Shown in pieces: positions 1 to 10,918 of a stretch of 64,000 nt of DNA. The notes beneath the pieces are model-generated. The model did not search any database and had not been told where the DNA came from. It saw nothing but the letters and a program-made list of their open reading frames with translations. The position numbers and the translations under genes were made by a program. Every line of letters starts with the position of its first letter. Position 1 is the first letter of the stretch. Origin of the DNA: Sodiomyces alkalinus F11 (lineage: Eukaryota; Ascomycota; Sordariomycetes; Glomerellales; Plectosphaerellaceae); contig NW_021167086.1 of NCBI RefSeq assembly GCF_003711515.1, positions 1,573,149-1,637,148 on the forward strand, given 5' to 3'.

Positions 1-169
1 GAAGTAGAGTTATTAGTCCGGGAATTATTTTTAGAGTAGTGCGTGCTCCCCGTAGTTCCCTAGACTTTAGGGCTCGATCGTAGTAAGTGTGTGGGTGCGC
101 TTAATTACGCGTAATAGGTATATACCCTCCCCCCCTAAGGAGGGTATATACTAAAGGAGGCAGTGTGGT
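1..169. other. RIP-degraded flank, no gene
   Basis: No reading frame or recognisable domain is seen. The stretch is TpA-rich and CpA-poor like the neighbouring repeats. It contains a perfect 10-bp-stem hairpin at 121-130/139-148 with an 8-nt C-rich loop. It ends at the GTGGT target-site duplication (165-169) of the Gypsy element that follows. Confidence 0.6.
121..148. repeat. 10-bp-stem inverted repeat
   Basis: TATACCCTCC at 121-130 is mirrored by GGAGGGTATA at 139-148, with loop CCCCCTAA. It is a short perfect palindrome just outside the Gypsy element. Its function is unknown. Confidence 0.6.
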
Positions 170-383
170 TATAAACGACTAGTCATAGGTCGTGGCACTA
201 AGTGAGGTCGTAATAATAGATTATCTAAAACTAAGGAGGGAAGAAGGAAAAAGGAGAAAAGTCTATAGCGCTAGGCTAGCTATAAGGTAGCAATAACTTA
301 GCGATATAGGTCCGTTAACTAAGCACGTAGTTAGGACGATCCGGAGTATAGCCGGATTCTTATATAGGGGTTAACCCGTAATA
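170..383 (-). repeat. 3' LTR of Gypsy 1
   Basis: It matches 7175-7388 over its whole 214 bp with mainly C/T and G/A differences. Read on the minus strand it starts TATTACGGGTTAA, a RIPed form of TGTTACGG, and ends CGTTTATA. Confidence 0.92.
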
Positions 384-859
384 CTATCCCCCCCCTCTCC
401 CTCCGGCCGTTATATAACCGCGCGTCCATATTATAGTTCGGCTCTCCCTTACGTCGCGGTGATAAAGGAATAATCGCGTTCCTTTATCTTACCTCGCCCT
501 TACCTCGATATTAAAGAAATCTTAAGTTATTAGCTAACCTTTATATATATACCCGAAATAGTAATATAGGCCTCCCTCGCGTATATCCTATCCGTAGATA
601 TATCGGCCCCGTTTTCCTTATAGGCTTCCTTTTCCTTTATTCTTCTCCTTACCTTTAATAATAATAATAATAATAACCGCAGTTCCGTATATACTCGTTC
701 TTCCTTATAGCGACGACTCTCCTAACTCCCCCGTCCTCGGATAGTATTTAGCGATACTCGGTTAGTTTAAGAGCTCCCCGTTTAAGGTAAGCCGTTTCTC
801 GCCCGCGATCCTTTTATAAGGAACCCTCCTCTAACTTATTATTTCGTAGATAGCGCTAG

Positions 860-2110
860 CCCCTAGCGATAATAGGGGTAATAATAGTAGTAAGCGCGCC
901 GCCGACGACGATATAGGTATAATACTCTTACGCCCTAAGGCGATACTAACCGTATAATAGTTCGCGTTAACGCCGTCGCCTCCCCTTAAGAAGAAGAAAT
1001 CGGCGGGTAGTCGGCCTCCTAAGTACCCTCCCGGTAATATTCGTGCCGAGCTATACCTCCTTTATATACGCGACGTCGCTAATAAGAAGTATAAGCGCCT
1101 TTATCGTAGCTAGACTAATCGGGGGAAGAAATACTATATATACTCTATAAAGATATACCGGTATACTCCTCTTTTAGTATACCTTAAAGACCACGCGTAA
1201 AGGTTATTTAAGACGGTTACTCTTACTAGCGATAATAATAAGAACGCCCCTATAAGACCTCCTCCCCCTTTAAGGTCACGACTATATCGCTAACCCTTCT
1301 TCTAGGAGTACGAACCGTATCTTAACGCCTACGCGGTATTCTAGGATACCCTTATAGCTAAGGAAGTAATAACAGCGATATTACTTATGGCTATATATCC
1401 CGCGGAGGCTCCCGGTATAATAATTATGTTAGCCCCTTCTCCTCCTTAGGAGTTCTAAGAAAAGGTAGTTTATAGGTAGCCTCGCTACCTCTTCCTAAGA
1501 TTATTAATAAGGTAACTAAACTAGCCTTATTTCCTCTAGTAATAAAGGTTATTAGCGAGGTAGTTATACTAGTCTTTTCTCCTCCCCTAAAGGTCGTAGA
1601 AAAGATAGCGTTAGGACTAAACGTATTACCTCCGGAGGAGGTTATTATTAGGGCAGAATAGCTAGCCTTATCTCCTCCTTACGAGGTTATAGGCGAGGTA
1701 CGAGTTTTAGGCTTAGTCCCTCCTAATATCGTAATAGAAAAGAATACCCGTCCTATTACTCCCGCTCCCTTATTAGGGTCGATATTATCGGATAAAGACT
1801 TTAGGCGCCTTAGTCTTATAAAGCTAAGGGAGTATATTCGGCTATTTAGGGAGATACTTATACTCGGTCGCGCTAATATCGTGATTTCGGAACTCTAATA
1901 ATATACGAGCGTAGGCGGGCTTCTACGCTTATAGGTATAACCGTTACTAATATAATTATAATCCCTAATAATAATAACGATAAAGATAACGACGAGGTTA
2001 AGTAGATAGACTCTAGCCTATAGCGGGGCGATAAGGGTAAGACTTTTACGGAAATCGAGAATCCCGAGGATAGCGATTTTAAGGCTAAGGATATTGATCT
2101 AAGCTTATAT
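860..2110 (+). pseudogene. Degenerate extra ORF inside Gypsy 1, antisense to pol
   Basis: Between integrase and the 3' LTR the minus strand shows no recognisable domain. The plus strand can be read as broken frames rich in Lys/Arg/Tyr and Pro, for example KKKKSAGSRPPKYPPGN near 985-1035, followed by IRAELYLLYIRDVANKKYKR. Interruptions are TAG/TAA as expected from RIP. I do not recognise the product. It could be an accessory ORF of the element, as some Gypsy lineages carry an antisense or 3' ORF, or an unrelated inserted fragment. The end coordinates are approximate. Confidence 0.35.
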
Positions 2111-2499
2111 TAAGCGTGGCTAAGGCGCGGGGCCTATCCGGCCTAAACTAAATCTAACTCTTACTCCTTTCCGATTATCGCGATACGATCGCTTATATAT
2201 CGGCTCCTATATCGTAATAGTATAAAGGTATCTAATAGGCTACTATTTACTATTACTAAGCCGAATTTCCTTTTAACCTTTTAAATACCCGTGTTTACGC
2301 TAATAGTTCTAGCGATTTCTATATAGGCTTATAGTATCCTACCTATTATACTAGTACCTTATATCTTAATCCCTTACCTCGCCTCTTCGTCCTCGCGTAA
2401 AGGAGTTCCTTGACTTCCTATTCTTTACTATCGGTTACTTCTTAAATAAGCGGTGGTTAAGGGTTATCTACTCTTTATCCCGGAAAGGGGTTATCGCCC

Positions 2500-5400
2500 G
2501 CGCGACGTAATAAATCTATATAGAATTAAGGGTAGATTTATAATAGTATAGCGAGCTTAACTATATATAGGCTAATTACCTTTATAACTCGGTATTTACG
2601 GTAAAGCTAATTAAGCTTATAGGATAATCGCGGAGTTAAGTAATTAGCTAATAATAGCTAGACTAAGTCGTTAACTTTAAAATATTCGGCCGGTATATAA
2701 TATTAGTTAGTAGACTCCTTATTCCGGAGCTATATCTATATACTCGCGGCCTAGGCGAACTTGATCGCTTCTTATAAGCGTTATAGTAGGTTATAGGCCG
2801 CTAATACTCTAGGTTTTATAGGGGCCTCCTTAGTTATCTAGATCGGGTTAACGTGGTAGCTATATTCTAAACAAAAAGGACTAAACCCCGTTATAAAGCT
2901 CTCGCGGTTATTTAGGGCTAGTTATACCGCGGGTAATAAGCGATCCTATTTATCTTAGGTATAATAGATAAAAGCTCGTAAATAGGCTTATACTTTTTAG
3001 TTTATACGCTTTATTACTCTATTAGTTTAGGGGTAGTATACTATACTAAGCTTACACGATATTTATATAAGCTCGTAAAAGTACTTCTAAAACCTACTTA
3101 TCTAGTTCGAACCTCGGTCACTAATAATTAACTTAGGTATTCTATAAAACCGGAAGTAGTAGTTTAGGAATTATTTCGTGTAGGCTTCGGCTTCTATTAT
3201 CTTTATCACTTTAATTATTATAGCTTTAGTTAGGCGATCTATAATAATCTAAAAGTAACGCGCTTTTTTCTTACTAGCTAGTAGTAGGTCTATTATAAAG
3301 TCTATTAATAAGTCGCTCCGGATTCGTTCTAATACCGGGAGGAGGCGTAAAAGGCCTTATTTTGTATTCCTCTATATATACCCCTTTCCGTAGATATCGA
3401 AGTTCCGGATAAATCGTCGGATATCCTTATTTATCCTCGGCCAGAAAAAGCAACGCGCTACTAAGGCGATAATATTTTCGTATCCGGGGTATCCTTTAAT
3501 TACTAAATCGTGAATTAATTAGATAATCCTCCCTTATAGCGTTAACCCTTTAATAGACCCGGGGACTTAAATTCAGTCGCGGAATGATAGTAACCCGGTA
3601 ATAGAGATAGAGTACTCGGCTATTTATAGCTTTAATTCTAATAATAGTAAGAACTACCGTTTTTCTTTAATCACCGCGGATAAGGCTCCTTAATACTATT
3701 TATCGGTTATAAGAATTTTATCCTATAATCGCTATAGCTTTTAATATACCTTAAAGATCGTTTAACCCCTATTAATATAGTAAACGCTAGGTAGAATTAT
3801 AGTCTCGGGAATTAATTAAATATAATAAGATTACTCTTATTTATTTATTATATCTTAAGGCTTATTTTACTATTAATATAAGAGGGCGTCCGCTATCGTG
3901 TTATCCTTTCCCTTCCGATACTCGAGTATAAAGTCGAATTATATAAGCTCGCCGGCCTATTAGCTTTATCGCTTAATAAGCGTTCGCTTTATTATAAAGT
4001 ACTTAAGGGCTTTATGAACGGAGAGGACTATAAACTACCTATAGCTAATAAGCTTAGCCCGCTATATCGCTAGATAACTTATAATCGTTAATAGTTCCAT
4101 ATTATAGATTAAGTAGTTATATTCTACCCTATTAAGTTTCTAAGAGTAGTATACGACTATATAGCGATTTCCGTCCGCGTTTTCTTATATTAGGCTACCC
4201 CCGAGGGTAAACCCTGAGTAGTCCGTTTCGATAAATATCTTATTTACTAAGTCCTACTATTATAGTATTAGTCCTTCTTAAAACCTCGCCTTTAGCTCGC
4301 GAAAGGCCGTTTCTTCCTTAGGACCCTATTAAAAGGCGTAGTCTTTCTTAGTAAGTACTATTAACGGGGCAGACATCCCCGAAAAGTCCTTAATAAAGAT
4401 CTAGGAATAATTCGTAGACCCTAAGAAGCTTCACACGCCCTTAACTATTATAGGCGCTTCCTACTCACGGATAGCTTATAATGTCTTTAGGTTATAAGAC
4501 ACGCCCTTTCCCGTAATAACTATAAGTCCTAGGTATTTTACTATCTTCACGCTAAATTCGTACTTTTACGGGTTTAGGTTTAGGCCTATATCCGTAAGCG
4601 CGCGGAGTACCTACTTTACCTTCGCCTTATAATCGGCCTAACTCCTATTAGAGTAGACTAGAATATTATCAATATAAGCGGTAATAAAGTCGTGTAGGAA
4701 GCGCTATAATATCTTATTAATATATCGCTAGAAAGTCGCGGGGGCTTTACTTAGATTAAACGGGTAGATAAGGTATTTAAAAAGCCTAAACCGAGTTCGG
4801 AATATAGTTTTATATTCGTATCCTAAGGCTATCCTAATCTTATAAAAGGCAGCGACTACGTTAAGCTTTATAAACTATTTCGCTTAGCTTAGGTTCTATA
4901 GTATCTCGGCGATTAAAGGGAGTAAATAATAGTATCGCTTAGTAATCGCGTTTAAAAGCTTAATAGTTATAATAAAAATAAAGCCCTCCGCCTAGCTTCC
5001 TTATAAAAAGAATAGGAGCCGCGGCCTCTAAACTACTAGCACGGATAAATCCCTTATCTATTAGGTTAATAAGTGTTTTCCGTAATACTAGGAGTTCTTC
5101 CCTCGATATATTATAGAGCGGCCTTTAAAGGAGCGATAGTTCTTTACCGTCGCTTCCGGGTATAAGGTTTACCGTATAGTTAACTCCTAATCGGTATAAC
5201 GGTAATTAGTTAGCCTTATAGGATACTAATAAGTCGCTAAATTCTCGTAGTAGCTTTTTAGGTATAAAGTCCTTCGGGTCTATTAATTACTTCTTATATA
5301 GCGCTTTTTCGATATCCCTTAAGCTTACCCCCTAAACTAAGACTTCTTCGCCTTTCCATTATAATTATCGGATAATACCCGCGAACACGGATCTAGTAAC

Positions 5401-7100
5401 TAAATAAGCGTCGCGGATAGCTTATACTCTAGTAGGTTCCTTTTTATAATAAAATCGTATATTTAATCCGGCTACTCCGTCGTAAAGCCGTTTATCCTTA
5501 GCGTAGTATATTACGTTGTTTTATTCTATCTAAGGCTTCCCGAGGAATACGTCTTAATTAAGCCCAGGTACTATATATACAAATATCCTTTACGGGTAGC
5601 CGCTAATCTTAAGCTTATAGATAGCGATCCCCGCGCTACTAATAGTCCCGGTAGCTTCTAAGAAGGTATTTAGTAGTCGATTCGTCTTATCGATTACCGG
5701 TAATTAGAGTTTTTAGGTAAACTATTCGCTTATAACGGTATAGTAGTTATAACTAGTATTAATAAGGGCGAGGATACGCCGTTTATTTATTCTAGCTACT
5801 ATAAGGACCGGGGTACTATTAGTACGTACTTTAAACGCCTCTTACTCCCGCTATATTACGACTATCGGCTTTAACACCCGTTTTTACGTTAAAGCTATTC
5901 TTTTTCCGAGTTATCCTCGCTAGTCGACTTATCTCCGCTCTCGTCGCGATCCTTCACGCGAGTCTCTTTAACCTTCCGGACTATATCTTAGTTTTCCTTT
6001 AGCTTTTTATAATTCCCTGTACTATACCCCTTTTTATTATAGTTATAGTATATCCCAGTCTCTTACTTCGCCTTCCTATCGCTAATACGGTTTACTCCGC
6101 CTATCTTCGTATTGCTATTAGTATCCTTCTTTATAGTTATATAGTCTTAAGCTTATTTATCGTAGTTCTATTTAACTTAATAACCTTTAAGTTTCCCGAT
6201 AATCTCTTATACGCCGTTAACCTATATAGTATAGTGGTTAATAAGGATACGGGCGGAGATAAGCTTATCCCTAAGTCGCGAGGTAATCGCTCCTTTAAGG
6301 AATAAGATCTATATAGTAGTTTTTTATTTAATACCGCCTATAAGGGCGATCTATCTTTCAAAACGGGGTAGGAAGGCGGTAAACGACTTATTAGACTATT
6401 AATGAATTATACGTAAGGCTTAGGTAGCTCGTGATTATTCTATAGTGTTAAGGTAAATATAATTAAGATACGCTATAAAGTCGTTAGGGTCTATAAGCTT
6501 ACCCGGTCTATTACTTTTATAAAAGGCCGATACGACTTATTATACTTTAGGCTCTAAGTAATTATAGATCGTGTACTAAGCTTATATATTATTCTAGAAT
6601 CGGTCGTTATCGATTATAAGTTTCTGCTATATCGCGTAGGCCTATACGCTATAGTATACTCGCTTCCCCGAGAACTTTATAGGGCTATTAATAGTCTTAC
6701 GGGGTACCGCTATTAAGGTTAGGGCGGCCGCTATTATTATCGGCTATAACACTAACGATAAAACCGGTAATAGGGTAGATTCTACTAGCGTAAAGATTAT
6801 CGGGGTCTATAAGGGAGCCGGAATACTTAAGTTAAGCGGCGTTAGGTTCTACAGAGTAGGCGATCCTAGGAGCCGGGTTATAAGCTATTCGACTAATAGG
6901 CGTTATCGCTTATTAGCTTTTTCTCTCGCGCGTTATCGGTCTATAAACTAGCGTATTTCCGAGTAATATTCTTATATCAGGGCGAGCCTTAAGTTAATAT
7001 CGGTATATTATTTATAGAGAGGGCCTAGCCTTACGTTTAGGGCTTAGTTATTTTCTTCGAATCGTTAGTTTATCTACTCTACGACCTATTTAATTCTAAT
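2500..7100 (-). pseudogene. Gypsy 1 gag-pol relic
   Basis: Read on the minus strand from right to left. A gag zinc knuckle lies at about 5995-6065, where YNYNKKGYSTGNYKK stands for a C-x2-C-x4-H-x4-C knuckle with Cys and His turned into Tyr by RIP. The reverse transcriptase box at about 4655-4690 reads AYIDNIL for AYVDDIL. RNase H at about 4140-4255 starts KTDYSGF for KTDASDF. The integrase HHCC region is at about 3350-3470 (FFWPRINKDIRRFI, then NFDIYGK for NCDICGK). The integrase core motif ISDRG is at about 3110-3130. Every domain has several in-frame stops. It aligns with the plus-strand copy at 37440-40400. Confidence 0.85.
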
Positions 7101-7174
7101 AGGTTATTAGGTAGTAGCGTTAGGATCCTGATCTATCGCTAGCGTAACATATAGGTATCGCTAAGTTCTAGATA

Positions 7175-7388
7175 TATAAACGACTAGTTATAAGTCGTGG
7201 CACTAAGTAAGGTCGTAATAATAGATGATCTAGAATTAAGGAGGGAAAAAGGAAAAATGAGAAAAGTCTATAGCGCTAGGCTAGCTATAAGGTAGCGATA
7301 ACTTAGCGATATAGGTCTGTTAACTAAGCGCGTAGTCAGGAAGATCCGGAGTATAGCCGGATCCTTATATCGGGGTTAACCCGTAATA
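7175..7388 (-). repeat. 5' LTR of Gypsy 1
   Basis: This is the 214-bp direct partner of 170-383. The outer end abuts target duplication GTGGT at 7389-7393. The same LTR recurs at 36797-37013 in opposite orientation. Confidence 0.92.
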
Positions 7389-7393
7389 GTGGT

Positions 7394-7502
7394 TCTACTT
7401 ATTAGCGCGTAAGCTGATAAATATCTCCCCGATATACGGGGACCCCTATAATATACAGGAGCTCCGGGTAGGTCGCGCGCGAAAGAAATCGCGCACGATG
7501 AA
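7394..7502. other. Spacer with short GC hairpins, no gene
   Basis: There is no coding potential. Short self-complementary stretches are visible, CCCCGATATACGGGG near 7427 and GCGCG/CGCGC around 7475-7496. CpA/TpG are commoner here than in the Gypsy element. Confidence 0.4.
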
Positions 7503-7570
7503 GGGGAGTGGGATTCGAACCCATGGCCTTGCGCGGCCACTAGGCGTGTCTACCACCTACGCTATCCCCC
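7503..7570 (-). tRNA. tRNA-like sequence (tRNA pseudogene or SINE head)
   Basis: On the minus strand a 68-nt block starts GGGGGAT and ends ACTCCCC, which pair except for an A/C mismatch and a G-U. It has a D-arm-like GCGT/ACGC stem around AGGTGGTAGAC, and a T arm with GGTTCGAATCC, a perfect Pol III B box. TAGCGTAGGTGGTAGA resembles an A box. The middle does not fold into a normal anticodon arm. TGGCC and GGCCA pair around a 6-nt loop, with four extra bases (CTAG) before them. I therefore favour a degenerate tRNA or a tRNA-derived SINE head over a working tRNA, and I assign no amino acid. Confidence 0.45.
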
Positions 7571-7619
7571 ACGCCTACGCCTCTACCCTTGCTGGAAGGA
7601 CCTTTAGGTCCCTGATAGG

Positions 7620-8150
7620 CATTATAGCTTACTTTAATCTTAAGACTCGGTAACTTAACGCCGTTAATGTATTCACTAACACCCTGCTTAATAAATAGAT
7701 CTATATTAAGGACCCTTCTGGTTAGTAGTTACTTTAGTTAGCTATGGGCCTTAAAGCCGATAATTATCTCGAGGATATTTTAAAGTAATCTATATAAATC
7801 CCTAAATAACGTAAAGGGATTTAACGGCTACGATAGGCGTTATATAGCCTACGGCGTTCCTTAAAGCTATAGCACTAATAGCTTTCTTCCGTACTAGGTA
7901 AGTGCGGTTTAAAGTAATTAACCAAAGACGATTAGGTCTTTAAGAATATGGTCCTGATTACTTTCTTCTACGTCAACGATATTATCCTAATCTACCGTAA
8001 GGAATATAAATCTGCAGCTTATAACCTAGTAAAATAGATTTAGACAAGCTTCTAAATCAGGGATCTAGGACTAATTAAGTGGTTCCTTGGAATCCGTGTA
8101 GGACGCGATCGTTAATAACGTAAACTATGGTTAAGGTCTAGTAGCTTTGA
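7620..8150 (+). pseudogene. Ty1/Copia reverse transcriptase fragment
   Basis: Plus-strand translation gives broken pieces of a Copia reverse transcriptase. AVNVFTNTLLNK at about 7660-7700 corresponds to the DAVNAFTNA box, and IYIKDPSG follows. At about 7938-8010, VLITFFYVNDIILIYRKEY carries the YVDD catalytic box as YVND. IRDLGLIKWFLGIRVGRDR lies at about 8058-8110. Other Copia domains are absent, so this is a truncated fragment wedged between the tRNA-like block and an LTR-like repeat. It belongs to a different Copia family from those at 11300 and 17546. Confidence 0.75.
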
Positions 8151-8389
8151 GTATAATTTTATATTGTATTGACCTTGGAGATTTTGCAGAATAGTGATCT
8201 TAATAGTCGGTTAGCTCCTTTAAGCTGTAAAAGATTCGCTATACCGGCTCGGCTAGGATAGCTCTTAATCGGTAGTTCAATAGGTAAAAGAGATAAATCG
8301 TTGATAGTAAGTAAGACCCTTAATTATCAGATATAGCATAACCGTAAATAATAACGTAGAATAGTAATAGGGCAGCTGATCTGTTAATT

Positions 8390-8777
8390 TAATTAAGGCT
8401 TGTAAATCTGTAGATCTTTGTCTGTAACTGTCTAAAAATCCTCGACCGTTAGGGAACTCCTGCTACTATAATTTCTATAGTCAAGATTCTGCACTTGTCT
8501 ACTCGGATTACTAAGGTTATAATCCTTTAGTTAAATCCGTATCCGTTACGTAACCGTTAATCCTACGGCCTGTTTAATATAGGCTCTTATAAATTAGATA
8601 GGATAGCGGAGTAGGCTATATAATAATACTAATAATAATAATATAATTAATTTAGAATACCCTAATCTAACTATTCTTATCGTACTTACTCTTTACGGTT
8701 ATACTATATTTAATACTACGAACCTTGCTTAGATAAATACATATATAATTCCGTACCTCTATTTATATTCTAACAAT
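8390..8777. repeat. LTR-like repeat related to 58750-59010
   Basis: Blocks such as GTCTACTCGGATTA, TTACGTAACCGTTAATCC and AGATAAATACATATATAATT recur in the same order and strand at 58750-59010. No coding potential is seen. It is most likely a solo or truncated LTR. The right end touches the TIR cassette. Boundaries are approximate. Confidence 0.5.
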
Positions 8778-8779
8778 TA

Positions 8780-8862
8780 TACATAATTAGCTTAATTAAT
8801 CAACGATTCAACCCTTTAATTTTAACCCGGTTTCACTATTACGGTTACGCTGTATCTGACAG
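8780..8862 (+). repeat. Left terminal inverted repeat of the cassette
   Basis: It starts TACATAATTAG where the right repeat, read inwards, has CACACAATTAT; two CpA-to-TpA changes account for part of the difference. It ends CTGTATCTGACAG, 79 bp before the gene's stop codon. Confidence 0.75.
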
Positions 8863-8941
8863 GTTCCGGTGCCTGAATGCCCAAGTATATATGCACAAAC
8901 ATACTCGTTCACGTATATGACTATGGCCATTTCAGATTTAA

Positions 8942-10797
8942 TCAAGGAAGAAAGCTAGCATGGGCACCTCTGTGATCCTTCTTGAGTGGTGAAAAGCTGC
9001 CTCTGGAGAAGGAACTACGTTGCACATCCGAGGTGGCCTTACCCAATGGGTTGGCTGGCCCGACTTGAACCATGGCGGGCCGCAGAAGCTTCATGTCCAA
9101 GACGTGAAGATCCTCATCAGGGTCGTCGAAAATTGTCTTAGAAGTACCACCAGCCAGTTTACGTTTCTTTCTTGATTCCGGTCTGGTTGCCCTGGGCAGA
9201 ATCGATGATTCGCTGGATTCCAGAGCTTCAGACGCCGTTCCCGGAGCTGCATGAGACAGCAGTGCTGTGTCGCGATTACATGTCGTCGTGTTTCCCGTCG
9301 AGGAGGTATGTTGCGTGTGAGGGGGTGCCTCAGTGAGGACCTTTCTGGGCCTGCCTCGTGGTCTTCCTGTCTTCTGGCGCGTATTGTTGGTGCAGCTGTT
9401 CGCATTATCAGACCGCTGATTGATACTCTGAGGTTGATCGCCAGACTCGGAGATTCGGGCATCCCAAGTGCACAGCTCATCAACTCCAATTTGCTTATGG
9501 CCTTCGTCTGCCAACATGGCGTCCACGTCAAACGTCTTCGTACGGACCAAGAAAGGGGTCACAGAGAAATTCGATTTCTCGCCTATCAAACTGTGATCGT
9601 TCCGAGGCTTCTTAAAATGCCTCCGACCTTTCAGGCCCGCTTCCTCAGGAACTTCGACCAGTTTGTCGGTAACCTGGTCAGGATGTCGTCCACTGGCTGC
9701 TTGGGAGGCCATGCCAACCCTCCTAAGTGTCGAGCCCAGAGTTGCTCGAGATGCCTGCGATGTGGAGCCCGCCCGTGCGGTCTGATAGCCTTTGAGCCCA
9801 ACATCTGTAGCTTGGAGCTTTGACACCACAGCACCCAGCCCTTGCTTCAGCATGCCCTCGTTTGCTTCGACCCGTGGCATAGAACCCTTTGTCTTTTCGT
9901 GGACGCGATTCTCTTCAGGCTTTCCCAACGCCAGTTGTGTCGCAGGTGTTTGAATACTCCGTTGTAATCCGTCTGCAATGGAAAGTTCTTCGGATTCAAG
10001 CTCTTCTTGTGTCAAACCCACAGAGTCCCGCGATCTTTCCTTTTCCAAATCTCCTGCCGCCACGTCTCTTTCGAATTGCGCTGGCTGCTGCCTTAGCCGC
10101 TCTTCTATAATCTTATCACCCCGTTGATCTTTCAAAATGCGTCGCCTCAGCAGTCGTTGCTCTTCTTCCAGTGCTGCCTCCGTTGACTTTAACCGACGCT
10201 CTAGTGATGCTTTATCCGACGCAATGTCCTGCTGATCGGCTAACTGAGACAGGAGGTGATACTTCTCGAGCTTCATCGCGTTGACTTCCCGTGAGAGTGC
10301 AAGCTGCTCCTGGACTTTTACGGACTCTCGTGTCAACCCTTTTAGGGACCCAAGCTCGGCCTGGCAATATCATTAACCATTATGTTGACAATAAACTGCG
10401 AAATCGGGCTAATGAGACAACCTTAAGACGTTCATTTTCTCTCAGCTGTATTCCGAGCTCTCTCTGTGGTTTTGTGGAGGCGTCATTGGCTGACTGCAGG
10501 GTTGCGTTCAACTGCTGATTTTGGCAGCACAACTGTCGAATGTGCGCATCTTTCTGTTGAAGATGTCGGCTTAGAGCTTCGACATCGTGCTGCAGCAGAA
10601 GGACTTGGACTCTTAGCCTTCGAGCTTCTTCCTCTTGCACGATTAGTTCGTATTTCTGTAGTTCAATCCGATGACAAAGCTCGATCACATCAATGGGCTT
10701 TGCATCACCACAGTTACATCAGCTTTTGCGTTTGATATGCACTTTTCGAGCCAAGGAGGCGTACCTGGACTGGACCTTGCCGGGTGTTGAGGGGCAT
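8942..10797 (-). CDS. Intact three-exon gene: 575-residue coiled-coil, AT-hook protein
   Basis: Exons on the minus strand are 10765-10797, 10422-10697 and 8942-10360 (33 + 276 + 1419 nt including TGA). The ATG at 10797 is preceded in frame by two TAA codons. Both introns have GT-AG ends and join without a frame change. Residues about 12-205 are heptad-rich coiled coil (IELQKYELIVQEEEARRLRV, then LERRLKSTEAALEEEQRLLR). The middle is polar and low in complexity. An AT-hook, GRPRGRPRK, lies at 435-443, and KKRK at 501-504 looks like a nuclear localisation signal. Short motifs NFSVTPFLVR (367-376), TIFDDPDED (512-520) and FSPLKKDHRG (559-568) look like conserved tail motifs. I infer a nuclear DNA-binding or chromosome-associated scaffold. 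The layout recalls fungal chromosome-segregation coiled-coil proteins, but I cannot assign a family. Base composition is ordinary, with abundant CpA/TpG and no RIP stops, unlike everything around it. Confidence 0.88.
10361..10421 (-). other. Intron 2 (61 nt)
   Basis: The donor is GTTGTC after ...GAACGTCTTAAG and the acceptor is TTGCCAG before GCCGAGCTT; GTTAATGA is a plausible branch region 11 nt before the acceptor. Splicing joins RENERLK to AELGSLK and keeps the coiled-coil heptads. Unspliced, the frame stops 14 codons after the donor. Confidence 0.85.
10698..10764 (-). other. Intron 1 (67 nt)
   Basis: The donor GTACGC follows ...GGTCCAGTCCAG. The acceptor is GATGCAAAG before CCCATTGATG. 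CTGATGTAAC lies about 20 nt before the acceptor as a possible branch region. It is phase 0 and joins MPLNTRQGPVQ to PIDVIELCHR. An in-frame TGA lies in the unspliced sequence, so the intron is needed to reach the ATG at 10797. Confidence 0.8.
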
Positions 10798-10918
10798 TGC
10801 AGCAGGTGACTGGCCATGCCAGCCGTGTGATTATGGTTGAACGAATGATTAGAGGACCAACCTGCGGGACGAGTTCAATGAAGGCGATGCCAGACGGCCG
10901 TTTCGTGGAAAGCAGTAT
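10798..10918 (-). promoter_or_regulatory. 5' flank of the gene inside the cassette
   Basis: Only about 120 bp separate the start codon from the right inverted repeat. No clear TATA box or CT-rich initiator was found. If the gene is transcribed, the promoter must overlap the right inverted repeat or lie outside the cassette. Confidence 0.3.

Larger units (their letters stand above)
170..7388 (-). mobile_element. Full-length Ty3/Gypsy LTR retrotransposon, RIP-inactivated (Gypsy 1)
   Basis: Two direct 214-bp LTRs (170-383 and 7175-7388) bound the element, with a 5-bp target duplication GTGGT at 165-169 and 7389-7393. The coding sense is minus, so the 7175-7388 copy is the 5' LTR. A C-run just right of 383 is the polypurine tract read on the minus strand. 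Domains from right to left are gag with a CCHC knuckle, protease, reverse transcriptase, RNase H and integrase. This gag-pol order with integrase last defines Ty3/Gypsy. All frames are broken by TAG/TAA, so it cannot be autonomous. A second copy of the family starts at 36797. Confidence 0.93.

Noticed and set aside
9251..9823. 190-codon plus-strand open frame (and smaller frames at 9091-9531 minus, 9631-9834 minus, 9889-10110 plus, 10291-10518 plus, 10466-10735 plus)
   Set aside because: They overlap the spliced minus-strand gene in other frames, have low-complexity Cys/Arg/Leu translations and no domain. They are shadows of a well-composed coding region.
8942..10797. Assignment of the gene as shugoshin
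   Set aside because: Coiled coil plus basic tail suggested it, but the N terminus lacks the shugoshin-type opening sequence and no SGO basic motif is visible. I left the family open.
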